Positions 9,465 through 17,680 of a stretch of DNA of 64,000 nt are shown in pieces. The notes under the pieces were generated by a model, which ran no database searches, had not been told where the DNA came from, and saw nothing but the letters and a program-made list of their open reading frames with translations. Source of the stretch: Anaeromonas gelatinilytica (GTDB taxonomy: Bacteria; Bacillota; Clostridia; Tissierellales; SIT17); the NCBI RefSeq assembly GCF_016820635.1, contig NZ_WSFU01000119.1:62001-126000 (forward strand), given 5' to 3'. The position numbers were made by a program, and so were the translations under genes. The stretch's first letter is position 1, and each line of letters opens with the position of its first letter.

Positions 9465-10220
9465 CTAACTAAAACCATTTATCAATGATCTAATTATTAA
9501 ATTCCAACCATCTACCATAATAAATAATAATATTTTAAAGGGTAGTGAAATCATTACTGGAGGTAGCATCATCATACCCATAGACATCAATGTACTAGCT
9601 ACAACCATATCTATAATTAAAAACGGAATAAATATTATAAAACTTATTTGAAAAGCTGTCTTTAACTCACTAATAATAAAAGCAGGTATCAAAGCTTTAG
9701 TTGGTATATCTTCCATATTCACTATTTCTTCTTCAACATCTGCGATATCTACAAATAAAGCAAGATCCTTATCTCTAGTTTGTTTATACATAAATTCTCT
9801 AATAGGAACCATTGCATTGTCAATAGCTTCAGCTTGTCCTATTTCTTCCTCTAAATAAGGTTGTAATGCATTTTCGTTAATATCGGCCCCTATTGGGGCC
9901 ATAACAAAAAATGTTAAAAATAAAGCTAATCCAATAAGAACTTGATTTGGAGGAGTCTGTTGTGTCCCTAAAGCATTTCTTATAAATGAAAGAACAATTA
10001 TTATTCTAGTAAAACTACTCATCATTATCAATATTGCTGGCGCTAATGTAAGTATAGTTAAAACTAGTAGAATTTCAAAACCCACAACATAATCTTCAGG
10101 ATTTTCACTATCTTCTATATTAACGTCTTTCCCAAATAAAGAAATATCAGGTTCAGCATACACTCCAGTATTTACAAATATTATTAAAATAAAAAAGATT
10201 ATTATTATTTTTTTCTTCAT
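9465..10220 (-). CDS. fliP: Flagellar export apparatus protein FliP
   Basis: FliP is the main pore subunit of the flagellar export gate. A cleavable signal peptide is visible at 1-22 (basic MKKK start, hydrophobic core, GVYAEPD). It is followed by the family hallmarks LTLAPAILIMMSSFTRIIIV, ALGTQQTPPNQVLIGLALFL and, near the end, LPPVMISLPFKILLFIMVDGW. The length is 251 residues, as expected. It begins one base after fliO ends and is followed by fliQ. Confidence 0.97.
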   Translation of the reverse strand: MKKKIIIIFFILIIFVNTGVYAEPDISLFGKDVNIEDSENPEDYVVGFEILLVLTILTLAPAILIMMSSFTRIIIVLSFIRNALGTQQTPPNQVLIGLALFLTFFVMAPIGADINENALQPYLEEEIGQAEAIDNAMVPIREFMYKQTRDKDLALFVDIADVEEEIVNMEDIPTKALIPAFIISELKTAFQISFIIFIPFLIIDMVVASTLMSMGMMMLPPVMISLPFKILLFIMVDGWNLIIRSLINGFS

Positions 10221-10724
10221 CTAATCTTCATCCTTTGTTTTAGATATTGCTTTATTTTTTTTCAAATAACTTATTTTCTTCTTTAGATTATTTACATGTG
10301 TGTAATCAATCTCATGTAAATCAGAATCTTCATTTTCACTTTTATTACCTTTAAACATTGATAATTTATCCTTCAAAAAATTTTCAAAATTAGGTTTAGT
10401 ATCTATTTCTTTAGTTAAATTTTCTATAGAAATATCAGAGTCAAGTTTATCTATAATATTTACTTGAGAATTGCTAACTCCTAATATATATATATCATCA
10501 ATTATTTTTACCATAATTATCTTTTTATTATTTCCAAGATTCAATGCATCAAGCATTATCATATTTCTACCATTATTTAGCTTAGTATTACTTTTTGCTA
10601 TAAACCTAGAGGTAAAATATGCTAAAGCTAGGATAATTAAAAACACAAATATTGCAAATATCATTCTAAATATATTTCCAATCATATTACTATTAGGAAT
10701 TACAGTCATAAATGTTAATAACAT
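10221..10724 (-). CDS. fliO: FliO-like flagellar assembly membrane protein
   Basis: FliO assists assembly of the FliP ring; in Bacillus the same gene is called fliZ. The 167-residue product has one clear membrane helix at about 17-38 (IFRMIFAIFVFLIILALAYF), followed by a short FliO domain that reads RFIAKSNTKLNNGRNMIMLD and GNNKKIIMVKIIDDIYILGV. A lysine-rich hydrophilic tail follows. Sequence conservation in this family is weak; position between cheY and fliP is strong support. The opening hydrophobic stretch could belong to a signal-anchor. Confidence 0.88.
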   Translation of the reverse strand: MLLTFMTVIPNSNMIGNIFRMIFAIFVFLIILALAYFTSRFIAKSNTKLNNGRNMIMLDALNLGNNKKIIMVKIIDDIYILGVSNSQVNIIDKLDSDISIENLTKEIDTKPNFENFLKDKLSMFKGNKSENEDSDLHEIDYTHVNNLKKKISYLKKNKAISKTKDED

Positions 10725-10737
10725 AATAACCCCTCAT

Positions 10738-11100
10738 CTACGCAAGTGCTTTACTAACTGCTTCTAATACTCTGTCAGCTTGAAATGGCTTAACAATAAA
10801 ATCTTTAGCACCTGCCTGAATAGCCTCTATAACCATAGCTTGTTGTCCCATAGCTGAACACATTACTATTTTTGCATTTCCATCTATTTTTCTTATTTCT
10901 TTAACAGCTTGTATACCATCAACTTCTGGCATAGTTATATCCATTACAACCAAATCAGGAGATAATTCCTTAAAACTTTCAATTCCTTTAGATCCATTTT
11001 CAGCCTCTCCCACTATCTCATATCCATCTTTAGACAAGATATCTTTAATCATCATTCTCATAAAAGCCGCATCATCAACTATTAATACTCTTTTTGACAT
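10738..11100 (-). CDS. cheY: Chemotaxis response regulator CheY
   Basis: A single receiver domain of 120 residues with no output domain. The acidic pair DD is at about 9-10 (LIVDDAAFMRMMIKDIL), the phospho-acceptor Asp at about 54 (VVMDITMPEVDG), the conserved Ser/Thr in MCSAMGQQ, and the Lys at about 104 (FIVKPFQ). Phospho-CheY binds the FliM/FliY switch, and in Gram-positive bacteria FliY dephosphorylates it. The gene lies directly after fliY, in the Bacillus order. Confidence 0.95.
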   Translation of the reverse strand: MSKRVLIVDDAAFMRMMIKDILSKDGYEIVGEAENGSKGIESFKELSPDLVVMDITMPEVDGIQAVKEIRKIDGNAKIVMCSAMGQQAMVIEAIQAGAKDFIVKPFQADRVLEAVSKALA

Positions 11101-11111
11101 AATTATTCCTC

Positions 11112-12227
11112 CTAAAGTTTCTTTATTCTTTTTGATGAATTTACTATATCAGTAATCCTAACTCCAAAGTTATCATCAATAACAACAACTTCACCCTTAG
11201 CAATTGCTCTGCCATTAGCCTTTATATCTAAAGGCTCTCCAACTAACTTATTTAATTCTATTATTGTACCTGGACCATACTCCAATATTTCACTTATTTT
11301 TTTAGTAGTTCTTCCTAGTTCAACAGTTATTTCTATTGGAATATCTTGAATTAAATCTATACTTTCATTATATACAGTATTTTGTCCATTATCAAAATTA
11401 TTAAATTCAAATTTTTGAACATTTACCTTTCCATCTTTAGAACGTTTAGAACCACTTTTTTCTTCCATAATGTTATAATTATTAGATTCTACTTTTTCAT
11501 AAGAGTCAATATTAGAATTAATACCATCATCTGAATTATTAATATTATCCTCATCTTTATTTTCTGAATTTAATAACCCATTAATTAATTCTTTTGCGAA
11601 TTCTTTGGGTAATAATTGCATAATTTCACTATCAACCAAATCACCAATAACCATTTTAAAAGATATTTTTACAATATCATCCTCAGCATTAAAAAGTTCA
11701 ATATCATCAATATTTTCATCCAATTGAACTTTATAGGCCTCTGGAGGATCAATATCAATTTTCTTTGCAAACATTTCTGACATAGATGTACTTGATGATC
11801 CTACCATTTGATTCATTGCCTCACTTACTGCACTTAAATCCATATCACTTATTTCTCTATCTATATTTGTTCCGTCTCCACCCATCATTAAATCTGTTAT
11901 AACTTTTACATCATCTGTCTTCAACATTAAAACATTTGAACCCTCTAAACCAATTTTATAGCTTACATCAACTGCAACAAATGGCATTGGATATTGTTGA
12001 GTTAACTTTTTCATAGTAGTCATTGATACCTCGGGTGTAGTAATAGTAACTTTTTGTCCTAACAAAGTAAAAAGTGTAGTAGCCGCTGTTCCCATACTTA
12101 TATTACCTATTTCCCCTAAAGCATCTATTTCCTCTTCTGTTAATACATTTTCATCTGTATTATTTTCATCCGCATCATCATTCAACAGTGCATCTATCTC
12201 CTCTTGAGAAAGCATATTACTATTCAT
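11112..12227 (-). CDS. fliY: Flagellar motor switch phosphatase FliY (CheC-like + FliN)
   Basis: FliY is the Gram-positive form of FliN fused to a CheC-type CheY-P phosphatase. The N-terminus carries the CheY-binding-like peptide LSQEEIDALLN. Residues about 30-205 form a CheC-like region with two phosphatase-type signatures, LTEEEIDALGEIGNISMG near the start and a second helix reading DMDLSAVSEAMNQM. An acidic linker follows, about 215-285. The C-terminal FliN domain from about 288 has DIPIEITVELGRTTKKI and GEVVVIDDNFGVRI. Length 371. It overlaps the end of fliM by eight bases. Confidence 0.95.
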   Translation of the reverse strand: MNSNMLSQEEIDALLNDDADENNTDENVLTEEEIDALGEIGNISMGTAATTLFTLLGQKVTITTPEVSMTTMKKLTQQYPMPFVAVDVSYKIGLEGSNVLMLKTDDVKVITDLMMGGDGTNIDREISDMDLSAVSEAMNQMVGSSSTSMSEMFAKKIDIDPPEAYKVQLDENIDDIELFNAEDDIVKISFKMVIGDLVDSEIMQLLPKEFAKELINGLLNSENKDEDNINNSDDGINSNIDSYEKVESNNYNIMEEKSGSKRSKDGKVNVQKFEFNNFDNGQNTVYNESIDLIQDIPIEITVELGRTTKKISEILEYGPGTIIELNKLVGEPLDIKANGRAIAKGEVVVIDDNFGVRITDIVNSSKRIKKL

Positions 12228-13215
12228 CTTCTACGTCACCCTCCTTTTTTACTGATGTTATTTTAACTGCTACATTTTTCCCTATACTTCCTGGTTCACA
12301 ATAAAATTTCAAATTAGAACCTATTTTTATTCTTGCATTATTTCCCTTAAAACCATCTAATTCTATCACATCTCCTTTTGAAAGTTCTAGTATATCCTTC
12401 ACAGTCAATACAGAACTTCCAATTTCGGATTTAACTAGCACATTTGCCGTTCTTAATCTTTTTTCAATTAAATCAATATTTTTTTCATTTCCTTTTCTAT
12501 CAGAGTTAGAAAACCACAATCTAGTACTTAATTTATCTAAAATTGGCTCTAATACTACATGAGGAATACAAAAATTCAACATTCCTTCAACCTTACCAAT
12601 TGATAGATTTAAAGTAATTAAAACTACAGTCTCATTTGGTGATACTATCTGCGCAAACTGAGGATTAGTTTCAATTTTCTTTAATAATGGATTTATTTCT
12701 GCAACATTTTCCCAAGCTCTAGAAATCAAATTAATTGATTTAGACACTAAATTTTTTAATAAATTTTGTTCAATTTCTGTAAAGTTTCTATTTTCACTTG
12801 TATTCTTACCTTTTCCTCCTAGTAATCTATCTATTATAGAAAAAGCTACATTAGTGGAAATATCAATAATAGCTTCTCCTGGCAAAGGATTAAAATCAAT
12901 AATTGATAAAAAAGTAGGATTTGTAATAGCATTACTAAATTCACTATAGGCATACTGATCCACAGTAAGAACTGTTGTCTTTACTGGTGCTCTTAAATAT
13001 CCTGATAAAAATGTTTGAAATAACCTTCCAAAATTTTCATGAATTATCTCCAAAGTTCTTAGCTGATCCCTTGCTATTTTTTGAGGATTTCTAAAATCAT
13101 ATTCCTGAATCTTTTTTTCAATTGTGTTTCCTTTCATTTCTGAAGCATCAATCTCTCCAGAATTTAATGCATTTAATAATGAATCAATCTCTTTTTGGGA
13201 TAATACTTCTGACAA
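12220..13215 (-). CDS. fliM: Flagellar motor switch protein FliM
   Basis: FliM is the middle layer of the C-ring and the receiver of CheY-P. The N-terminal EIDSLLNAL motif is the CheY-P binding peptide. The CheC-like middle domain spans about 45-225 (GYLRAPVKTTVLTVDQYAYS, INPLLKKIETNPQFAQ), and the C-terminal FliN-like domain about 250-325 (VKSEIGSSVLTVKDILELS). Length 331. The start is TTG, eight bases after a GGGGGGG ribosome site; no ATG is available at a suitable distance. Confidence 0.96.
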   Translation of the reverse strand: MSEVLSQKEIDSLLNALNSGEIDASEMKGNTIEKKIQEYDFRNPQKIARDQLRTLEIIHENFGRLFQTFLSGYLRAPVKTTVLTVDQYAYSEFSNAITNPTFLSIIDFNPLPGEAIIDISTNVAFSIIDRLLGGKGKNTSENRNFTEIEQNLLKNLVSKSINLISRAWENVAEINPLLKKIETNPQFAQIVSPNETVVLITLNLSIGKVEGMLNFCIPHVVLEPILDKLSTRLWFSNSDRKGNEKNIDLIEKRLRTANVLVKSEIGSSVLTVKDILELSKGDVIELDGFKGNNARIKIGSNLKFYCEPGSIGKNVAVKITSVKKEGDVEDE

Positions 13216-13232
13216 GGTATCTACCCCCCCTT

Positions 13233-13643
13233 TTATTGTACTATTAGTTCATCAAAGTATATATTATTTATCTTATCAGTAGTAAATATTTTATTTAAAT
13301 TTGAAATAATTTCTTCTTTCAACTTCAATTGTCCTTTTTCACCTTCAATATCTTCGATAGTTTTACTTCTTAAAATTTTATAAAGTTCATCTTTAATTAA
13401 AAAACTTTTTTCATTAAATATTTCAACTAAATTCTCATCTTGAGCTGTAATAGTTAAATTCACCTTCAATATCCTATTTGATTCATCTAAATTACTATAT
13501 ATTTCTCCAACATCATAATAATAATCTGTAGATTTTTCTTTGCTATCATCTTTTAACAAATAAATTGAAAAAATAATACCTGATATTATTACTAACAATA
13601 TAAGAACAATAACTGCAATTAATAATATTTTTTTTGAAGACAT
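13233..13643 (-). CDS. fliL: Flagellar basal-body associated protein FliL
   Basis: FliL is a single-pass protein that surrounds the stator and supports torque. The 136 residues show a short cytoplasmic start MSSKKI, a membrane helix at about 6-29, and an extracellular domain ending YFDELIVQ, the usual FliL tail. The family pattern VNLTITAQDENLVEIF and LRSKTIEDIEGEKGQLKLKEEI is recognisable. It sits between motB and fliM, a layout common in clostridia and consistent with its stator role. Confidence 0.92.
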   Translation of the reverse strand: MSSKKILLIAVIVLILLVIISGIIFSIYLLKDDSKEKSTDYYYDVGEIYSNLDESNRILKVNLTITAQDENLVEIFNEKSFLIKDELYKILRSKTIEDIEGEKGQLKLKEEIISNLNKIFTTDKINNIYFDELIVQ

Positions 13644-13658
13644 AATACCTCCCCCTTT

Positions 13659-14387
13659 TTAATTCGGTTCTGAACTATCTAAATCTGAATTTAATACAAT
13701 TATATCAACTCTTCTGTTTTTTTGTTTGTTTTTACTTGTATCATTAGGAGCTATTGGTCTAAATTCCCCATATCCAGACGCAGATATTCTATCAGGACTT
13801 ATACCTGTTTCTTCAACAAAAAGTCTTAAAACATTTGTTGCTCTAATAACTGAAAGTTCCCAATTAGATGGAAATTCTTCAGAATTCATGCTTACATTAT
13901 CTGTATGTCCTTCAACTTTTATATGTTTTTCTATAACATGTTTTTCATTTAATATTTCACCAATATCCATAAGAATTTCTTTAGCTTGAAACTTTATCTC
14001 AGCTTTTCCTGAATCAAAAAAAACACTATCCATAATTCTAATAATCAATCCTCTTTCATCATGCTCCAACAATATTTTTTCAGCTAATCCATTTTCTTCA
14101 GCATACTCTTCCAAGTATTTTTTTAATTCATTTAAATCTTCCATATCTTTCTCACTTACTTCATCTAAGTCTTTGCCAGTTTCAGTATTTTCATCTAAAG
14201 TTTTACCTCCTTCTAGTACTCCTAAGTTGCCTTGAAATGAATTCATTATTTCCCTGAATTTTTGAGCGTCAACTGTCGAAAAGCTAAATAACAAAACAAA
14301 AAAACATAATAATAATGTTACCATATCAGAATATGTAGCTAACCAACTACTTTGTTGAGAATCATTTTCCTTCTTTCTTCTTCTCAT
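13659..14387 (-). CDS. motB: Flagellar stator protein MotB
   Basis: MotB anchors the proton-driven stator to peptidoglycan. The short basic N-terminus is followed by a membrane helix with the essential proton-binding Asp at about 21 (WLATYSDMVTLLLCFFVLLF). A plug/linker region precedes the OmpA-like peptidoglycan-binding domain (about 110-235), visible as VEGHTDNVSM, SNWELSVIRATNVLR and NRRVDIIVL. Length 242. It overlaps the motA stop by one base, so the two subunits are coupled. No sodium-stator (MotPS/PomAB) signature was judged, so the coupling ion is not assigned. Confidence 0.95.
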   Translation of the reverse strand: MRRRKKENDSQQSSWLATYSDMVTLLLCFFVLLFSFSTVDAQKFREIMNSFQGNLGVLEGGKTLDENTETGKDLDEVSEKDMEDLNELKKYLEEYAEENGLAEKILLEHDERGLIIRIMDSVFFDSGKAEIKFQAKEILMDIGEILNEKHVIEKHIKVEGHTDNVSMNSEEFPSNWELSVIRATNVLRLFVEETGISPDRISASGYGEFRPIAPNDTSKNKQKNRRVDIIVLNSDLDSSEPN

Positions 14388-15169
14388 TATGCACTCTCTC
14401 CTTCAGATGCATTATTACTTTGTCTCATATCAGGCGATATAAAAGTATTTAATTTTTCTTCAATAATTCTAGGATTTTCTCCAGATTGTATTGATAATAA
14501 TCCTTCCACAATCATTTCTTTTATTACTAATTCTACTTTACTTCTACCTTTCAACTTATTTGCTATTGGTTGAAACACAAGATTAGCTAACACAGTACCA
14601 TAAAAGGTTGTTATGAGAGCTACAGACATATTTGGTCCAACAGTACTTGGATCTTCTAACTCCTGTAACATATTTATTAATCCAATCAATGTACCTATCA
14701 TTCCAAACGCCGGTGAAAAAGTAGCCATAGTTTCAAATATACCTTGTCCCTCTTTATGTCTTTCTTCTACAAATACTAATTCTGTTTCTAAAATATTTCT
14801 TACTAATTCTGGATCTGTACCATCAACTATTAGAAGTATACCCTTTTTCAAAAAATCATCATTTAAATTCTCTGCTGCATCTTCTAAAGCAAGTAAACCT
14901 TCCTTCCTTGCAATATTAGCTAATTTTATAATTTCTTCTATCATACTACTTTCATCTATCCTTTTATCAGTAAAAGCATGTTTTGCAATTTTAATAGAAG
15001 TAACTACCTTTTTCAATGGAAAACTAACCAAAGTAGCAGCCACTGTTCCTCCAAGAACAATCATGATTGAAGGAGCATTTAAAAAAGCACTTAATTTCCC
15101 AGATAGTAGTATACTAAAAATTATAAAAACTAAACCTACTACAAATCCAATAGCTGTTCCTAAATCCAA
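14387..15169 (-). CDS. motA: Flagellar stator protein MotA
   Basis: MotA is the five-copy stator ring subunit around MotB. It has four hydrophobic segments; the first two are close together (about 4-24 and 32-52, LNAPSIMIVLGGTVAATLVSF). A cytoplasmic loop (about 60-145) carries basic and acidic residues, and the second pair of helices contains the conserved prolines and GMIGTLIGLINML. Length 260. The start is TTG after GGGGTG. It follows swrD, and the pair motA-motB is inserted between swrD and fliL. Confidence 0.94.
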   Translation of the reverse strand: MDLGTAIGFVVGLVFIIFSILLSGKLSAFLNAPSIMIVLGGTVAATLVSFPLKKVVTSIKIAKHAFTDKRIDESSMIEEIIKLANIARKEGLLALEDAAENLNDDFLKKGILLIVDGTDPELVRNILETELVFVEERHKEGQGIFETMATFSPAFGMIGTLIGLINMLQELEDPSTVGPNMSVALITTFYGTVLANLVFQPIANKLKGRSKVELVIKEMIVEGLLSIQSGENPRIIEEKLNTFISPDMRQSNNASEGESA

Positions 15170-15188
15170 ATTTTACACCCCATTTCTT

Positions 15189-15377
15189 CTACATAAATTT
15201 CTTAATATTATTTCTAAAGTTGATCATTTTTTGAATTACTTCCTCACCTTTTTCCTTTACTATGTACTTATTTCCATTAGTCATTCTAATTATAGTATTA
15301 GGTGTTTCTTCAATTAACTCAATAAGATCTGAGTTCAAATAAATCTTTTCCCCATTTAACCTATTAACTTCTATCAT
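15189..15377 (-). CDS. swrD: SwrD/FlbD-family flagellar protein
   Basis: A 62-residue protein of the FlbD family. In Bacillus subtilis the equivalent gene (ylzI, renamed swrD) raises swarming power by helping stators. The conserved opening MIEVNRLNGEKIYLNSDLIE and the central PNTIIRMTNGNKYIVKE are visible. A GAGAGGTG ribosome site precedes the ATG. It lies directly before motA and motB, consistent with a stator role, and after a hairpin that separates it from flgE. Confidence 0.88.
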   Translation of the reverse strand: MIEVNRLNGEKIYLNSDLIELIEETPNTIIRMTNGNKYIVKEKGEEVIQKMINFRNNIKKFM

Positions 15378-15440
15378 AATACACCTCTCTTATAAAAGTT
15401 AAATATAAAGTAAAACTTAACTAGAAACTATTCAATCCTT

Positions 15441-15466
15441 TACTCCATCCTAAATAGGATGGAGTA
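15441..15466 (-). other. Intra-operon hairpin between flgE and swrD
   Basis: A perfect 10-bp inverted repeat, TACTCCATCC on one side and GGATGGAGTA on the other, with a six-base loop. It lies in the 128-base gap between flgE and swrD. No run of T residues follows the stem on either strand, so it does not look like a standard intrinsic terminator. It could be an RNA stability or processing element that lets hook mRNA accumulate relative to downstream stator mRNA; that role is inference. Confidence 0.6.
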
Positions 15467-15505
15467 TTAGAATTGAAAACTATCAAATAAATCTAATATC
15501 TTATA

Positions 15506-16783
15506 TTATCTCTTAAGATTTGTTAATTCTTGAAGCATTTCATCAGAAGTAGTAATTACTCTTGAATTAGCTTGAAATCCTCTCTGAGTAGTTATCATAT
15601 CGGTAAATTCCATGGATAAATCTACATTAGACATTTCTAGTGAAGTTGCTTTTATATCTCCTAATCCACTACTGCCTGGAGTATTAATTTGTGGTTCTCC
15701 TGAGTTAGGTGTTACTTGAAATAAATTATTCCCTATTTTTTCAAGTCCTGAATTATTGTCAAACTCGGCCAATGCAATTTGTCCTAAAGTTTTATTCATA
15801 CCATTACTAAAAACACCAGTTATTACACCATCTGCACTAATGGAAAATCCTGTAAGATTTCCTGATGCAGAACCACTTTCACCATCTTTACCACCATCAA
15901 ATCCTTTAGCATCATTTTTATTAGCATCTTGACTAAGTTTTGATAAATCAAGATTTATAATATCATCTCCATTTCCAAAAAATGAACCATCAATATCTTC
16001 AATTTGAATATCAATATTAAAGTCAGTACCACTACCATTTATAGTATTAAGCTCACCACTGTCACCAAATGTAATTTCAATAGGAGCAGATGGATTATCA
16101 ATATTCACAATGTCACCATTGCTTATATTTTCTATACTTCCTATTGCTAGTTCCCATGTATTACTATCACCAGTCTTTTTAAATTCAAAATTTACTTTAT
16201 ATGAATTTCCTAGACTATCTTTAATTGTTGTATCAGTATTATAAACTTCATCCTCAGCCAATCTTGAATCTAAATTTCCTATTATCCCTATCATATTGGA
16301 AGCTACAGACGGAACTCTTTCAGTTTTATCTATTCTTAAAGGTACAAGCTCTCCATCTGTATTATAACCTAATACCTTCATCCCATCCACTGTAATTAAA
16401 TTTCCTGCTTCATCCCTATCAAAATTTCCTGCTCTAGTATAATATCTATTATTGAGACTTTCATCATCAGAAACTATAAAAAAACCCTCTCCATCTATCA
16501 TTAAATCTGTAGGTTTACCTGTTCTTTGAACCCCTCCTTGAGTGTGTATAGTAGTAACTGCTCCTAAATCTACACCTAAACCAATTTGTTGTGGATTAGT
16601 ACCTCCTTTACCTCCTTGAGGTGCACCTGCTCCTTGAATTGTTTGGCTAAATATTTCTTTAAAAACAGCCTGTCCTTTTTTATATCCTATAGTATTAACA
16701 TTGGCAATATTATTACCTATTACATCCATTTTCTTCTGATGTGTTGCTAAACCAGACACAGCAGAATACATTGAGCTCATCAT
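15506..16783 (-). CDS. flgE: Flagellar hook protein FlgE
   Basis: FlgE forms the hook. The N-terminus (MYSAVSGLATHQKKMDVIGN, then NIANVNTIGYKK) and the C-terminus (TDMITTQRGFQANSRVITTS then DEMLQELTNLKR) are the conserved coiled-coil ends of rod/hook proteins. The surface domain between about 90 and 330 is Gly/Asp/Asn-rich. At 425 residues it is of ordinary length. A strong AAAGGAGG precedes the double ATG. The flgD-(TIGR02530-like)-flgE order is the clostridial one. Confidence 0.95.
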   Translation of the reverse strand: MMSSMYSAVSGLATHQKKMDVIGNNIANVNTIGYKKGQAVFKEIFSQTIQGAGAPQGGKGGTNPQQIGLGVDLGAVTTIHTQGGVQRTGKPTDLMIDGEGFFIVSDDESLNNRYYTRAGNFDRDEAGNLITVDGMKVLGYNTDGELVPLRIDKTERVPSVASNMIGIIGNLDSRLAEDEVYNTDTTIKDSLGNSYKVNFEFKKTGDSNTWELAIGSIENISNGDIVNIDNPSAPIEITFGDSGELNTINGSGTDFNIDIQIEDIDGSFFGNGDDIINLDLSKLSQDANKNDAKGFDGGKDGESGSASGNLTGFSISADGVITGVFSNGMNKTLGQIALAEFDNNSGLEKIGNNLFQVTPNSGEPQINTPGSSGLGDIKATSLEMSNVDLSMEFTDMITTQRGFQANSRVITTSDEMLQELTNLKR

Positions 16784-16859
16784 TTTTTATAACCTCCTTT
16801 ATTATCCGTGTAATATCTTCAATCAATCAGATACTAATAGCTTTCCTAATAAGGTCCAG

Positions 16860-17222
16860 CTATATAATCACGGTGCCATCTATGTTTGTAAATATATTGT
16901 TTTTAAGCTGTTCTGAATTAATACTCGTTATTATTGTATTATTCTTTACACTTGCAATAAATGCCTTATTATCCATAAGAATTAAGGCTTGTTCCACACC
17001 CTTTTCCTTTGCTTTGTCTATTGCATCATTAATCTTCAAAACATCATCATTATCAATAGATATCTTTCTTTCATCTATTCTCTTTACTGCATGATTTGAA
17101 AACTTCAATTTTTCTACATCATTTAATATTTTTTCAAATGATGTATTGTTATTTTTCTTTTGAGTATTAATCTTTTTTTGACTTATTTTATGACTTATTT
17201 GATTAATATTATATGTTTGCAT
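16860..17222 (-). CDS. Flagellar operon protein of the TIGR02530 type
   Basis: A 120-residue protein lying between flgD and flgE, a position occupied in many Bacillus and Clostridium genomes by the TIGR02530 family of unknown function. Recognisable pieces are SFEKILNDVEKLKFSNHAVK, RIDERKISIDNDDVLKINDA, AKEKGVEQALILMDNKAFI and NIFTNIDGTVII. The first 35 residues are Lys/Asn-rich and probably disordered. The best start is the ATG at 17222 (MQTYNINQ), eight bases after GGAG; a GTG three codons earlier overlaps that site. A hook-assembly role is inferred only from position. Confidence 0.85.
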   Translation of the reverse strand: MQTYNINQISHKISQKKINTQKKNNNTSFEKILNDVEKLKFSNHAVKRIDERKISIDNDDVLKINDAIDKAKEKGVEQALILMDNKAFIASVKNNTIITSINSEQLKNNIFTNIDGTVII

Positions 17223-17237
17223 ACATTTCACTCCATA

Positions 17238-17666
17238 CTAAATACTATTTTCATAAGCCTCTACTAGACTTTTTAGAGAATCTTTTATTTCTTTTATTTC
17301 TTCTACAAGGCTTTCATTATTATTCACAGTTTTATCATTTAAATTATCAATACTTTCAATTACAGCAGCTTGTGAATATTGTAAATTTTGCAGTTGTTCA
17401 TATATAGCAGCTTGTGAATATTGTAAAGAAGTATTAAGATTTTGCAGTTGTTCCAAAGAACTAAATTGTGCCATTTGTGCTATAAACTCTTTATCTTCCA
17501 TAGTATTTAAAGGATCTTGATTTTGCAGTTGAGCAACTAATAATTTTAAAAAGGAATCTTTGCCTAACATCCCATTATCCGTTTCACTTGTTTCATCCGT
17601 AGAATTATTGTTTTGTTCATTAATATTATAAAAGAACGTACCATCAGATGTTTCATTAACATTCAT
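17238..17666 (-). CDS. flgD: Hook-capping protein FlgD (short form, with internal duplication)
   Basis: FlgD caps the growing hook. The conserved domain is clear at about 33-75: [20 protein letters not shown], then [20 protein letters not shown]. The protein then ends at 142 residues, so the C-terminal Tudor/Ig-like part found in enterobacterial FlgD is absent; short forms do occur in Gram-positives. After the conserved block the sequence repeats itself ([17 protein letters not shown], then [13 protein letters not shown]), and the DNA is repeated too. The remainder is an acidic coiled-coil-like tail. Confidence 0.92.
   Translation of the reverse strand: MNVNETSDGTFFYNINEQNNNSTDETSETDNGMLGKDSFLKLLVAQLQNQDPLNTMEDKEFIAQMAQFSSLEQLQNLNTSLQYSQAAIYEQLQNLQYSQAAVIESIDNLNDKTVNNNESLVEEIKEIKDSLKSLVEAYENSI
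17364..17453. repeat. Internal direct duplication within flgD
   Basis: Two copies of a block about 36-48 bases long lie head to tail inside flgD, at roughly 17364-17399 and 17406-17453 in plus-strand terms. Both open with the same 22 bases (AGCAGCTTGTGAATATT then GTAAA) and close with TTTTGCAGTTGTTC or nearly so. The second copy has 12 additional bases between these parts. The insertion is a multiple of three and keeps the frame. Such high identity at DNA level suggests a recent duplication. Confidence 0.8.
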
Positions 17667-17680
17667 TTTATCGCCTCCAT

